Shown here: positions 1-8,909 of the stretch, piece by piece
Numbering within the stretch: the stretch's first letter is position 1
Layout of the letters: every line of letters begins with the position of its first letter
Notes under the pieces: generated by a model
The model's input: only the letters and a program-made list of their open reading frames with translations
Told to the model about the DNA's origin: nothing
Database searches by the model: none
Assembly (NCBI GenBank): GCA_020638695.1
Contig: JACKIB010000002.1
Coordinates: 310,001 to 374,000 of the forward strand
Direction: 5' to 3'
DNA: 64,000 nt
Source: Planctomycetota bacterium
GTDB taxonomy: Bacteria > Planctomycetota > UBA1135 > UBA2386
Program-made: the position numbers and the translations under genes

Positions 1-988
1 GGGTGAGGTAGTCCTCGGTCTTGTGCTTGTCGCGGTAGGTCACCACGCCGATCCGCGCGTAGGGCACCAATTCGAGCAGCACGGTGGCCATCTTGGCCAT
101 CCGATCCTTGGCCTGCTTGAGCACCGCCCCCATCGATCCGGTGCTGTCGAACACGAACATGATCTCGAGTCCGTCGCGGCGCAGCGTTCCCACGGTTCGC
201 TTGAAGCGCCCCGACATCGCCGCTCCGCCGACCTTGAGGATGTCGTTGATGCCGGTGCCCGAGCCCACCTTGGTCAGCAGATCGCCGAGGTCGGTCGAGC
301 CTTGGTCGAACACCGGCTCGACGATCTCCTGCACAGGCGTCTCCTCCTGCAACAACACTTCGCGTTCGCGCAGGTCGGAGTCCTCCATGGCGGCTTCCTC
401 CTCCATCGTCTCGACCTCCGCCCGGTCGTCTTCGATCTCCTCCTGCTCTTCGCTCTGCTCGAGCGACACGACGGTGTTGAGCGCCCCCTTCGGGACCACC
501 TGCTGGCTGAAGAACCACGCCAGCAACAGCACGATGGCGTGGATCAACACCGACATGCCGAACCAAGGCGCGCGCTTGAGCTCGGCGAGGACCATCTCGC
601 CGAACTCCGGTTCCGCGCGGTGGACCTGCAGCGCACTCGGGGTCTCGAAGCTCGGTGCAGCCGGCTCGAGAGGGCGGCGATCGAGATCGATGCGGATGTC
701 CCCGACCTCCAGCACTTCACCTGGCGCCCACGACTGATCGAGCACCGGATGCCCATCGACCTTCGTGCCGCAGGCGGAGTCCAGGTCGTGCACCACCACC
801 CGGTCGGCGTGGACCTCCAGGCGGCAGTGCCGGTCGCTGACCGTGTGATGCCCGAGCCGCACATCGCAGTCGATGTCGCGCCCGACGGTGTACGACCTAC
901 CGGGCTCGAGCACCTTCGCGAGGTCGCCCAGGCAGAGCACGAACACCCCTTGGCTCAGCTGGTCGGTGGCGCTGCTGCTCTCGGTCAT
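1..988 (-). CDS. FHA domain - TM - von Willebrand factor A protein, 3' end outside window
   Basis: The 329 visible residues read as an N-terminal FHA fold (about 15-95, with GRSYTVGRD, a SDRHC turn and a hydrophobic core). A single membrane segment follows near 185-200 (MSVLIHAIVLLLAWFF), then an acidic Glu-rich linker. A VWA domain begins near 275, with the MIDAS motif DSTGS at D281 after IMFVFD. FHA domains bind phosphothreonine peptides and VWA domains bind protein ligands through a metal, so a signalling or envelope-scaffold role is likely; the partner is unknown. The ATG at 988 lies 10 bases after the dapA stop, so it is probably co-transcribed with dapA. The C-terminus is cut by the window edge. 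Confidence 0.8.
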   Translation of the reverse strand, partial: MTESSSATDQLSQGVFVLCLGDLAKVLEPGRSYTVGRDIDCDVRLGHHTVSDRHCRLEVHADRVVVHDLDSACGTKVDGHPVLDQSWAPGEVLEVGDIRIDLDRRPLEPAAPSFETPSALQVHRAEPEFGEMVLAELKRAPWFGMSVLIHAIVLLLAWFFSQQVVPKGALNTVVSLEQSEEQEEIEDDRAEVETMEEEAAMEDSDLREREVLLQEETPVQEIVEPVFDQGSTDLGDLLTKVGSGTGINDILKVGGAAMSGRFKRTVGTLRRDGLEIMFVFDSTGSMGAVLKQAKDRMAKMATVLLELVPYARIGVVTYRDKHKTEDYLT

Positions 989-998
989 GCTGCGCGGA

Positions 999-1916
999 TC
1001 ATTCGAGCTTCAGCTCGTCCAGAAACGGTGCGAGTTCGCTCTCGATCGCCACCCGGGCCGCGGGGCTCACCGACACCAGGGGGGCGCGGAGTTCGTCGAC
1101 AAGATAGCCGATCTTGGCCAGGGCTGCCTTGACCGGCGCGGGGTTGCTCTCGAGGAACATCGCCTTCATCAGCGGGAACAGGGCATCGTGCTCGCGCCGG
1201 GCTACCGAGTAGTCCCCTTCCAGGGCTGCGGCAACCAGCCGCGTCATCCGGGCCGGAAGCAGGTTACTGATCACCGAGATCACCCCGACGGCGCCCAGCG
1301 ACAGCATCGGCAGGGTCAGCGAATCGTCGCCGCTCAAGGCAGCCAACCCGGTGGATCGCGTGATCCGGCTGACATCTTCCACGTTGCCGGTGGCAACCTT
1401 GATCGCACGGATCCGCGGGTGCTCCGCGAGTCGCTGGACCGTGTCGGGGGCCAGGGCCACACCGCACCGGCCGGGGATGTCGTACAGCACCACCGGTAGG
1501 TCGGTGGCGTCGGCGATGGTGGAGAAGTGCCGCACCAGCCCTTCCTGAGTCGGCTTGTTGTAGTACGGGCTGACGCTCAGCACCGCGTCCGCGCCGTTCT
1601 CCGCGGCGGCGCGCGTCAGTCGCACCGCCTCGGCGGTCGAGTTGCTCCCGGCGCCGGCGATCACCGTGACGCGACCCGCCGCGGCCTGGACCGCGAGCCG
1701 CACCACCTCGTCGTGCTCGTCGTGGCTCAGCGTCGGCGATTCGCCGGTGGTACCGCACGGGACGATCGCCGACACACCGCCGTCGATGACCCGCTCGATC
1801 AGCCGGGCGAATGCCGCGCGATCGAGCTGACCGTTGCGGAACGGGGTCACCAATGCCACCATGTTGCCGGTGAACGCCACGGTGCGGGTTGCGGACTCAG
1901 CGCCTGGGTGTGCCAT
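999..1916 (-). CDS. dapA: 4-hydroxy-tetrahydrodipicolinate synthase
   Basis: DapA condenses pyruvate with L-aspartate semialdehyde, the first committed step of lysine and diaminopimelate synthesis in the cytoplasm. The 305 residues match the family's usual size of about 290-300. Visible motifs are GTTGES (55-60), the catalytic Tyr145 in VVLYDIPGR, and the Schiff-base Lys173 in IKVATGN. A GTG 12 codons later (1880), giving MAFTGNMVALVTPF, is a plausible alternative start because most DapA proteins begin there. The gene is divergent from rsmD with only 35 bases between the two starts, so any promoter must lie within a coding region or the transcripts have very short leaders. Confidence 0.95.
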   Translation of the reverse strand: MAHPGAESATRTVAFTGNMVALVTPFRNGQLDRAAFARLIERVIDGGVSAIVPCGTTGESPTLSHDEHDEVVRLAVQAAAGRVTVIAGAGSNSTAEAVRLTRAAAENGADAVLSVSPYYNKPTQEGLVRHFSTIADATDLPVVLYDIPGRCGVALAPDTVQRLAEHPRIRAIKVATGNVEDVSRITRSTGLAALSGDDSLTLPMLSLGAVGVISVISNLLPARMTRLVAAALEGDYSVARREHDALFPLMKAMFLESNPAPVKAALAKIGYLVDELRAPLVSVSPAARVAIESELAPFLDELKLE

Positions 1917-1951
1917 GGTGGTTTCTGCGTGCTATCGGGTCGACGGATCGA

Positions 1952-2587
1952 ATGTCGCTCAAGGTGATCGGCGGTGAGTTCGGCGGGCGCAATCTGGACA
2001 GCGTCAAGGGTCTGGGTACGCGTCCGCTTCTCGGCCAGGTGCGGGAAGCCATCTTCAACATCCTCGGCGATTGGGTCGAGGGCAAAGAAGTGTGGGACCT
2101 GTTCGCCGGCACCGGGGCCAGCGGGATCGAAGCACTCTCCCGCGGCGCGGCCCGGGTGTGGTTCGTCGAGAAGAACAACCAGGCGCTGCAGGTCCTGAAG
2201 TCGAACCTGCACAAGCTGGGCCCCGAAGTCGAAGCCCGCACCGAGGTGGTCAAGGCGGATGCGTGGCGCCCGCCGGAGTTCCTGCCCGATGGCGCGGAGT
2301 CCGAGGTGCGGCCGGATCTGGTGTTCCTCGATCCGCCGTACAGCGCCGTGGCCGAGGATCCGACGCGGTCTGCGTACTTGGCCCAGCAGCTACTCCAGCG
2401 CACCGCGCCGGGCGGGGTGGTGGTGTTCCACTTCCTCGACGGCTACCTCGACCGGGACGACTTCGACGCCGGCCTGGACGTCGAGATCCGCCGCTGGGGC
2501 AAGAGCGCCATCGCGATGCTCCAGGCCCGGCAGGAAACCGGCGAGAGTGCCGGCGCCGGACTGGTGCAGGACACCGCCTACGAATAG
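1952..2587 (+). CDS. rsmD: 16S rRNA (guanine(966)-N(2))-methyltransferase
   Basis: RsmD methylates N2 of G966 in 16S rRNA during 30S assembly, using S-adenosylmethionine. The 211-residue product starts MSLKVIGGEFGGR, typical of the family. It has the SAM-binding motif DLFAGTGASGIEALSRGA (about residues 48-65) and the substrate-base motif DPPY in VFLDPPYS (about 128-131). An in-frame start 63 bases upstream was rejected because the extra residues have no family match and would overlap the dapA start region. The C-terminus continues some 25 residues past the usual fold with a Gln/Ala-rich tail. The gene stands alone, divergent from dapA. Confidence 0.93.
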   Translation: MSLKVIGGEFGGRNLDSVKGLGTRPLLGQVREAIFNILGDWVEGKEVWDLFAGTGASGIEALSRGAARVWFVEKNNQALQVLKSNLHKLGPEVEARTEVVKADAWRPPEFLPDGAESEVRPDLVFLDPPYSAVAEDPTRSAYLAQQLLQRTAPGGVVVFHFLDGYLDRDDFDAGLDVEIRRWGKSAIAMLQARQETGESAGAGLVQDTAYE

Positions 2588-2609
2588 CGGCGCGGGTCAG
2601 CCGGACTGG

Positions 2610-3623
2610 TCAGTTGCTGATCGTCAGCTTGACCCGGTTGCTGAACGAGTAGTAGAGCGTCGGGGTGAACACCAGCGCCTGGGCCCACACCTGCTTGGCG
2701 ATCAGCGACGAGTCGACGATCGGCACCGGCACCGTGGTGCGGCCGGGCAAGGTGCCGAACTGGGGCGTCACCAGAGTGTTGGGGCCCAGCGCGTTCACCA
2801 TGCAGTTGCCCCAGGCCGCGGTCTTGTCCTCCAGGCTGAACAGGAAGATCATCCGCTCGAAGAACGCCGCGCCCTGGGTGTTCTCGACCACCAGGGAGAA
2901 GTCCTTGTTGCCGTGGATCGGCCAACCCACGTTGACCAGGTTGATCGACGGATCCTTGTTCACCGAGCAGTTGCCGCCGAGGTTCTCCACGCCGAGCGGG
3001 GTCGCGTTGTGGATCAGCGGCGTCGGCGTGAAGTCGAAGAAGTACGCGGCGATCGGCGGCGGGTTGGCGTCCATGAAATAGAGCAACGACAGGCTCGCTC
3101 CGGTCGGGACGGACGCCACGTAGCTGTTGGCCTGCCAGAGGTTCTGGTTGGCCGCGATGTCCTCGCGCTTGAAGCCCGTGCCACCCCACTGAATCCAGTC
3201 GACGAAGATCCCCGGCGAGTTCATCTGGGCGTTGAGCTGCGTGTTGCAGATCGCCAGCGCACCCTGCTGGCGGTCGAGCGGCTCGAAGCCGTGACCGAAC
3301 AGGAAGTGCCAGTTGCTGTCGCCGGTGTAGAGCTCGTTCGGCGGAGTGGTGGTCGGGATCTTCTTGCCCCAGTACAGCTTGAGGAACTGGTAGCCCGCCA
3401 TCCGCGAGTTCGCGGGGAAGCCGAACCAGTAGTTGTTGGTCCGGTTCGGCGTCTTGGTGGCCAGGTAGACCGACCAGGACGACATGTCGACCTCGTTGGG
3501 CCCGTTGTTGAGGATCTCGATCCACTGATCCTCGAACTGGATCTCGCTCAGGATCACCTGCGCGCGCAAGGCAGGGGCTCCGGCCAGGAGGACCGACACC
3601 AAGAGGGTGGATAGCGATCTCAT
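2610..3623 (-). CDS. Exported protein with a lamin-tail-like N-terminal domain
   Basis: The 337 residues start with a clear Sec signal peptide (about 1-22, LLVSVLLAGAPALRAQ). The next segment, VILSEIQFEDQWIEILNNG followed by DMSSWSVYLATK, has the EIxxxxxxWIEIxNxG pattern of lamin-tail (LTD) domains, beta folds often found on secreted bacterial proteins. The remainder is Asn-, Trp- and Tyr-rich beta-type sequence, with a few cysteines, that I cannot assign. It probably acts outside the cytoplasm. It converges with rsmD across 22 bases. The LTD call rests on the motif only; the rest is unknown. Confidence 0.75.
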   Translation of the reverse strand: MRSLSTLLVSVLLAGAPALRAQVILSEIQFEDQWIEILNNGPNEVDMSSWSVYLATKTPNRTNNYWFGFPANSRMAGYQFLKLYWGKKIPTTTPPNELYTGDSNWHFLFGHGFEPLDRQQGALAICNTQLNAQMNSPGIFVDWIQWGGTGFKREDIAANQNLWQANSYVASVPTGASLSLLYFMDANPPPIAAYFFDFTPTPLIHNATPLGVENLGGNCSVNKDPSINLVNVGWPIHGNKDFSLVVENTQGAAFFERMIFLFSLEDKTAAWGNCMVNALGPNTLVTPQFGTLPGRTTVPVPIVDSSLIAKQVWAQALVFTPTLYYSFSNRVKLTISN

Positions 3624-3877
3624 CGTCAGCTAACTGGTTGTTTTCCGGTGGGTTCAGGCGGGGTCCCGGATCGGGATCCACCTGGGCGGGGGCGGTACAG
3701 TGCCGGCGGGACGGGGTCCGGATAGCCGCACCGGCCTGAAAGGATAACACCGGCGGGGCGCCGGCGCCGAGGGGCGGTCAAGTGCCGCCGAGGATTCTTC
3801 CGATACCCCGACCGGGAAGCCGGATCCGTTGGGCGGTCAGGAATCCCCGGTTCTTTACCAGCACGGCGGTGGCATCG

Positions 3878-4051
3878 ATGGCGGGCGACGAGTCTCGGGT
3901 CGACCAGATCGTTCGGGAGCTCATCGAGAGGGGTGGCTCCAAGGAGCAGCGGGTCGCGCTGCTGCGGGAGCTGGTTCGGCGCGGTGAGGAACTGCCCGAG
4001 GCGATGCTGCAATCCGCTCTGCAGAAACTGATGGAGCGGCTCGGCGAATAG
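3878..4051 (+). CDS. Small helical protein of unknown function
   Basis: This 57-residue product starts MAGDESRVDQIVREL and is made of charged amphipathic helices rich in Glu, Arg and Leu, with no Cys, membrane segment or signal peptide. An in-frame ATG at 3782 would add 32 basic residues (PPRILPIPRPGSR...) that look like read-through of the intergenic region, so I prefer the internal ATG at 3878. It precedes the exported TPR protein by 38 bases in the same direction and may share its transcript. I do not recognise a family. Confidence 0.55.
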   Translation: MAGDESRVDQIVRELIERGGSKEQRVALLRELVRRGEELPEAMLQSALQKLMERLGE

Positions 4052-4089
4052 CGCCGCGCCTTCCCCACCCTCGAGCAAGGTCCAATCCA

Positions 4090-4920
4090 ATGAAGATCCC
4101 AGTCCTAATCGGTCTTTGTGCGGCGCTGGCCCCGGCTGTGCACGCCGGTGGCGACGAGCCGCCCGGCAAGGTGGTCACCACCACGCTGTCCCAGGTCCGC
4201 TCCACCCCCGAGGCGTTCAAGAACATCTGGGTGCGCTTCCCGGTGCAGTTCACCTCGATGGGGAAGGTCTCCAACCCCTTCTTCACCCAGTTCGTGCCCG
4301 ACCGGTTCGCGAACTTCTACTGCTGGGCCGACGAGCAGCAGATCTGGAAGAAGGACCAGTACGAGAGCCCGTTCGGCCTGCTGTTCATCAGCAAGGACCA
4401 CCGCCAGGCGCCGAGGATCTACGGGACCAAGGTGTACGAGCGGATGATGGTCACCGGTGTGGTGCGCAACACCTTCCAGGGCGAGCCCTGGATCGAGGTG
4501 ATGGAGTACTACACGGTGAAGAAGCGCGTCTCGACGGCGACGTTGGCGCACATGCACCGCGCCGACACCTTGATGACCAAGCGCCAGTGGAATCGCGCCA
4601 TCTCCGAGCTGTCCCTCGCCCCGGGCGAGGAGCTGCCGAAGCACGTGCTCGGCCAGATCCACCGCAGTCTCGCGGTCTGCTACCTGCGGCTCGGCGAGTC
4701 GGGCACGGCTCTCGAGCACCTGCAGACGGCGCTGACGATGCTGCCCACCACCGACCGCGACACCCAGGAGATGGCCCGACTGGCGCGCTCGCGTCCCGAG
4801 TCCTTCCTCGACCGGACGGTCGCCGCCGGCCACATCGAGGATCACGAGCTGCCGATGTGGGAAGCGTTCGGCAACGACCAGGACTCGCCCGCCCGCCCGG
4901 CGGCGCCGACCCGCAAGTAG
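4090..4920 (+). CDS. Exported protein with a C-terminal TPR-like region
   Basis: The 276 residues begin with a signal peptide (MKIPVLIGLCAALAPAVHAGG). Residues about 30-155 (TTLSQVRSTPEAFKNIWVRF...) form a compact beta-rich domain with an OB-fold look: a gene product of this kind often reads FKNxxVRFxVxF then VTGVVRNTFQGEPWIEV. Residues about 165-255 are helical and fit two TPR-type pairs (RSLAVCYLRLGESGTALEHL). It is presumably periplasmic or cell-surface and scaffold-like; no catalytic motif is visible. The tail is Pro/Ala-rich. Confidence 0.7.
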   Translation: MKIPVLIGLCAALAPAVHAGGDEPPGKVVTTTLSQVRSTPEAFKNIWVRFPVQFTSMGKVSNPFFTQFVPDRFANFYCWADEQQIWKKDQYESPFGLLFISKDHRQAPRIYGTKVYERMMVTGVVRNTFQGEPWIEVMEYYTVKKRVSTATLAHMHRADTLMTKRQWNRAISELSLAPGEELPKHVLGQIHRSLAVCYLRLGESGTALEHLQTALTMLPTTDRDTQEMARLARSRPESFLDRTVAAGHIEDHELPMWEAFGNDQDSPARPAAPTRK

Positions 4921-5341
4921 CAGGGTCGCCGAGGCCCGCGCCCGGACCGAGCGTCCGGTGCGCCCCGCGAGTCCTGAGCCGGTCAGCCGAGGCGAGACCG
5001 GACCGGGGCTTGCGGCACGGTTGCCTCGCTGCGCAGTGAGTGCGGCCCAATCGGCCGCCCGGCCGTCGAGGTCATTCTCACGGCCGGAACCGCGGAGCTG
5101 CTTCGCTCGCGCCGGCACTGCCTTCGGTGGTCAACGAACCGCGGTCGTCGATCTCCTCCCGGGTCCCGGGCAGGGTCTCGCCGACGGCTGCGTCCGCGCG
5201 CCCGTCGGAGGCCGCCCGCCCCGCGCGTAGCGACAGGCATCCGCCGGCCGAAACCGGGCCGGAGATCGGTGGCAGGTTGCGTATGCTGGCGGTGCGAAAC
5301 AACCGCCGAGCCGGGGCGTTGGCACCCCCCCGCGCCGACCG
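4921..5341. other. Intergenic gap upstream of the ctaA operon
   Basis: These 421 bases have no convincing gene. The short reading frames across them are Arg/Pro/Ser-rich composition artefacts. The operon promoter should lie here. A TATGCT at about 5281-5286, some 55 bases before the ctaA start, is the only -10-like hexamer I noticed, and it lacks a good -35 partner. Confidence 0.4.
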
Positions 5342-6295
5342 ATGTCCCAGTCCACCGCCGTAGCCGCCCCCCGCCCCGTGTCGCTCGACCTCCCTCCGGA
5401 GGGCAAATGGCTGTACCGCAACGCCGTGACGCTGGTCGTGGTGATCTTCCTCACCATGAAGATCGGCGCGATGGTGACCAGCACCGACTCGGGGATGGCG
5501 TTCCGCACCTGGCCGGACGCCAACGGCTACTACCTGTGGCCGAAGGACAGCACTGCCGCGATGGCGTTCGAGCACTCGCACCGGCTGCTCGGGGCTCTGG
5601 CGGGGTTGGTGGGACTGCTGCTCACCGGGACGGTCCTCTACCGCGACCCCCGCCGGCCGGTTCGCCGCCTGGCGATCGGGATGCTGGGCCTGATCGTCGT
5701 GCAGGGGATCCTCGGCGGGTATCGGGTGCTGCTCAACGACCACTTCCCGGTGCTGTTTCCGGTCCTGCACGGGATGATGGCGCAGGTGGTGTTGTGCACC
5801 GCCGCGGTCCTGGCATTCACGGTCTCGACCGCGTGGGTGTGTCGATCGATCGAGAACGGCACCCACGTGCGCACCCTGCGCCGCATGGCGACGGGGTCGC
5901 TGGGGATGGTGTTCCTCCAGGTGCTGGTCGGCGTGTGGTTCCGCCACTCCAACAGCCAAGCCGCGCTGTGGATCCACGTCTCGTTCGCGACCGTCGTCTC
6001 CCTGACGCTGCTGATCACCGTGTCGTACGGGCTCGGTAAGTTCCGCACCGTACCGGGTTTCGCGCGGACGAACCGGATCTGCCTCGGGGTGCTCTTGGTG
6101 CAGCTGCTGCTGGGCTTCGTCACGTTGATGGTGCGGCGCGACAAGGGCACCACCGACACCGAGACACTGGGTCGAGCGGTGGTGCAGAGCCTGCACGTGT
6201 TGCTCGGCGCGACGCTGTTCCTGATCGCCACGATCCTGCTGGTGCGCAGCTACCGCAACTTGGTGCCCCGGGTCGGACCGACCCCGGACGCGTGA
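5342..6295 (+). CDS. ctaA: Heme A synthase (CtaA/COX15 family)
   Basis: CtaA oxidises the C8 methyl of heme O to a formyl group, giving heme A for aa3-type cytochrome oxidase in the inner membrane. The 317-residue protein has about eight hydrophobic helices arranged as two four-helix bundles. Heme-ligand histidines are visible in EHSHRLLG, LHGMMAQ, WIHVSFA and SLHVLLG. The GAMVTSTDSGMAFRTWP segment after the first helix is typical of COX15/CtaA. It is the first gene of a five-gene operon in which successive genes overlap or nearly touch; its TGA overlaps the ctaB GTG start by four bases. Confidence 0.93.
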   Translation: MSQSTAVAAPRPVSLDLPPEGKWLYRNAVTLVVVIFLTMKIGAMVTSTDSGMAFRTWPDANGYYLWPKDSTAAMAFEHSHRLLGALAGLVGLLLTGTVLYRDPRRPVRRLAIGMLGLIVVQGILGGYRVLLNDHFPVLFPVLHGMMAQVVLCTAAVLAFTVSTAWVCRSIENGTHVRTLRRMATGSLGMVFLQVLVGVWFRHSNSQAALWIHVSFATVVSLTLLITVSYGLGKFRTVPGFARTNRICLGVLLVQLLLGFVTLMVRRDKGTTDTETLGRAVVQSLHVLLGATLFLIATILLVRSYRNLVPRVGPTPDA

Positions 6296-7170
6296 GCCGG
6301 CTCGCCGCTTTCGCGGAGCTCGGCAAACCGCGCCTTTCCGCGCTGGCGGTCTTGGCGGTGCTCGCCGGGGTCTTCCTCGGGGCCGCGAGCCTGCCCACCG
6401 CCTGGTTGTTGCTCAGCACCGGGACCGGCACCGCGCTGGTCGCCGCGGGCGGCAACGCGCTCAACATGTTCCTGGAACGCGACTCGGACCGCTTCATGCA
6501 GCGAACCGAGGGCAGACCGCTGCCCGCGGGCCGGCTTGGTTCGGGCGAAGTGCTGGGCTTCGGCCTGTTCACCGCCTCCGTTGGGGTGGCTCTGCTGTGG
6601 TGGGCGACCAACCCCCTGGCGGCCGCACTCTGCGCCGCGATCTTCGTCTCGTATGTGCTGGTCTACACGCCGATGAAGCGCCGCTCGACGCTGAACACGC
6701 TGGTCGGCGCGGTGCCCGGAGCCCTGCCCCCGGTGGTCGGCTACGCGGCGAGCTCTGGCCGGGTCGACGAACGGGCACTGGTGCTGTTCCTGATCCTGTT
6801 CCTGTGGCAGATCCCACACTTCCTGGCCATCGCTTGGGGCTACCGCGAACAGTACCGGGCTGCCGGAATGCAGATGCTGCCGGTGGTCGACACGGGGGGG
6901 CGCTCGACCGCCGTGCAGATGGTGCTGTACTGCGCCACCCTGGTGCTGGTCAGCACGATGCCGTCCCTGCCCTGGGTCGGGTTGACCGGTAGCCTCTACA
7001 CATTCGCGGCGTTGGCGCTCGGCGCGATGTTCTTGATCGCGACGGTTGCCGCGGCCATCGTGCGACAACCCGCAGCGATGCGACGCTGCTTTCTGGTGTC
7101 GATCGTCTACCTGCCACTGCTGTTCGGGGTGATGGTAGTGGACAAGATCCTGAAGACTCCCACGGTGTGA
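6292..7170 (+). CDS. ctaB: Protoheme IX farnesyltransferase (heme O synthase)
   Basis: CtaB attaches a farnesyl group to heme B, giving heme O, the substrate of CtaA, so the two neighbours catalyse consecutive steps. The 292 residues have UbiA-family architecture with seven to nine membrane helices. The first prenyl-diphosphate motif is NMFLERDSDRFMQRT (about 60-75), followed by EGRPLPAG, and the second loop has VYTPMKRRSTLNTLVGAVPGA. The start is a GTG overlapping the ctaA stop (GTGA), implying translational coupling. A GTG at its own 3' end similarly overlaps the start proposed for the ATPase gene. Confidence 0.94.
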   Translation: MSRLAAFAELGKPRLSALAVLAVLAGVFLGAASLPTAWLLLSTGTGTALVAAGGNALNMFLERDSDRFMQRTEGRPLPAGRLGSGEVLGFGLFTASVGVALLWWATNPLAAALCAAIFVSYVLVYTPMKRRSTLNTLVGAVPGALPPVVGYAASSGRVDERALVLFLILFLWQIPHFLAIAWGYREQYRAAGMQMLPVVDTGGRSTAVQMVLYCATLVLVSTMPSLPWVGLTGSLYTFAALALGAMFLIATVAAAIVRQPAAMRRCFLVSIVYLPLLFGVMVVDKILKTPTV

Positions 7171-8132
7171 ACCATGCCCGCGACGACGGCCGGTCCAGTT
7201 CGATGAGTGCCGCGGTCGAGGTGCGCGGCGTGTCCTTTGCCTACGGCGAACGCGTGGCGCTGCGCGACGTGTCGGTGTCGGTCGAACGCGGGGTGACCCA
7301 TGCGTTCCTCGGCCCCAACGGGTCCGGCAAGTCGACTCTGTTCAAGATCCTCGCGACGATCCTCCCACCGCAGCGGGGCACCGTGCGGATCCTCGGGCTC
7401 GACGTCGAGACCCAGCTCGCCGCGGTGCGCCGCCACCTCGGGGTGGTGTTCCAAGCCCCGGCGCTCGATCGCAAGCTCAGCGTGCGGCGGAACCTCGAGT
7501 ACGGCGGGCACCTGTACGGCCTGCGCGGCGGCGCGCTGCGGCGGACGATCGACGAGATGCTGGCGCACACCGGGCTGCGGGACCGCGCCAACGAGCCGGT
7601 CGAACGCCTGTCCGGCGGTCTCAAGCGGCGCGTCGAACTCGCCAAGGGTCTGATGGGCACACCCGACGTGCTGCTGCTCGACGAACCGACCACCGGCCTC
7701 GACCCCGGCGCGCGCAAGGACCTCTGGCAGTTCCTGGCGAGCCGTTCCGGACTCACGGTGCTGGCCACCACCCACTTGATGGACGAGGCCCAGCTGGCCG
7801 GACGGATCACCATTCTGCACGAAGGCGGCGTGGTCGCCGAAGGGACGCCGAGCGAGCTCGAGCAACTGGTCGGCGGTGAACTGCTGCAGCTGCGCAGCCC
7901 CGACCCGGCCCGTTTGGCCGAGGCGGTGAAGGCCCGATTCGGCGTGGAGACCAAGGTGCTCGAACACACGCTGCGGATCCGCGCGGCCGATGCACACCGC
8001 CTGATCGGCGACTTGGTGGATGCGTTCGGCGACCAGATCGATGCGGTGACGTTGAGCCACCCCACCCTCGAGGACGTCTACATCGAGAAGACCGGCCACC
8101 GGTTCTGGGCAGCCGACGCGGAGGGAGCGTGA
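7167..8132 (+). CDS. ABC transporter ATP-binding protein (ABC-2 / drug-export type)
   Basis: This is the ATP-hydrolysing subunit of an exporter with the next gene's permease. Visible motifs are Walker A GPNGSGKST, signature LSGGLKRRVELAKG, Walker B VLLLDEPTTG and the H-loop LATTHLMDEA. About 80 C-terminal residues follow the ATPase domain, as in DrrA-like proteins. The GTG at 7167 overlaps the ctaB stop in the GTGA pattern used by ctaB itself; an ATG at 7203 (MSAAVEVRGVSFAYG) is equally possible and fits the ATPase core better. Its position between heme-A synthesis genes and a DUF420 gene suggests a role in oxidase assembly, for example cofactor or metal export; that is inference. Confidence 0.9.
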   Translation: MNHARDDGRSSSMSAAVEVRGVSFAYGERVALRDVSVSVERGVTHAFLGPNGSGKSTLFKILATILPPQRGTVRILGLDVETQLAAVRRHLGVVFQAPALDRKLSVRRNLEYGGHLYGLRGGALRRTIDEMLAHTGLRDRANEPVERLSGGLKRRVELAKGLMGTPDVLLLDEPTTGLDPGARKDLWQFLASRSGLTVLATTHLMDEAQLAGRITILHEGGVVAEGTPSELEQLVGGELLQLRSPDPARLAEAVKARFGVETKVLEHTLRIRAADAHRLIGDLVDAFGDQIDAVTLSHPTLEDVYIEKTGHRFWAADAEGA

Positions 8133-8908
8133 TGGGTTTGGCGATCTACTCGTTGTGGCACCGCGAAGTGCTGCGCTTCCTGCTCGACCGGGCGCGGGTG
8201 TTCAGCTCGCTCGGCCAGCCGGTGATCTTCTGGTTGCTGTTCTCAGGTGCATTGGGCCAGTCGAGCTTCCGCCCCGGTCAACTCGGCTACGGGGAGTACT
8301 TCTTCGTCGGTGGCCTGGCGATGACCCTGCTGTTCACCGCGATCTTCTCGACCATCACGGTGATCGAAGACCGCAAGGAAGGCTTCCTACAGGGGGTGTT
8401 GGTCGCCCCGGTACCGCGCCTCGCGATCGTGCTCGGGAAGGTGCTCGGCTCGACCACCCTGGCGCTGCTCAACGGCTTGGTGTTCTGCGCGCTGATGCCG
8501 GTCGCCGGGGTTCCGTGGACGCCGCTCGGTCTGCTGACCGTGGTGGGCGTGATGACGATTCTCGCACTGGCGCTCGCCGGAATGGGTTACAGCCTGGCCT
8601 GGTTGATGGACAGTAGTGCCGGCTACCACGGGATCATGATGGTCCTGTTCATGCCCATGCTGCTGCTCTCCGGGGCGTTCTTCCCGGCACAGGGTGCGCA
8701 CTGGGTGATGCGGGGCCTGATGACCGTGAACCCGCTGACCTACGGGGTCGGCGCGCTGCGCCACGCGATCTACGGCTCGAATTCCCCGGCGACCGCCGAT
8801 CTCCCGGGGATGCCGGCATGCCTGCTGGTCAGCGTCGGGTTCGCCGCGGCGATGCTCGCCCTCGGCACCTTGACCACGCTGCGACGCACGGCGCGCGACG
8901 CCAACTGA
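8129..8908 (+). CDS. ABC-2 type transporter permease
   Basis: The 259 residues form about six membrane helices, with the ABC-2 permease pattern of a long N-terminal amphipathic stretch, a central EDRKEGFLQGVLVAPVPR coupling loop and a C-terminal gate region (LLSGAFFPAQGAHW, NPLTYGVGALRH). It pairs with the ATPase encoded just upstream. The start is either GTG 8129 or ATG 8132, both overlapping the ATPase TGA; the GAGGGAG at 8121-8127 is a good ribosome-binding site and its spacing favours the ATG. The substrate is not visible from sequence. The next gene begins one base after the stop. Confidence 0.9.
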   Translation: MMGLAIYSLWHREVLRFLLDRARVFSSLGQPVIFWLLFSGALGQSSFRPGQLGYGEYFFVGGLAMTLLFTAIFSTITVIEDRKEGFLQGVLVAPVPRLAIVLGKVLGSTTLALLNGLVFCALMPVAGVPWTPLGLLTVVGVMTILALALAGMGYSLAWLMDSSAGYHGIMMVLFMPMLLLSGAFFPAQGAHWVMRGLMTVNPLTYGVGALRHAIYGSNSPATADLPGMPACLLVSVGFAAAMLALGTLTTLRRTARDAN

Positions 8909-8909
8909 C

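Noticed and set aside
23..1132. Long plus-strand open frame of 369 codons over the FHA-VWA gene
   Set aside because: His/Arg-rich composition without domain; it is antisense to a gene with clear FHA and MIDAS motifs.
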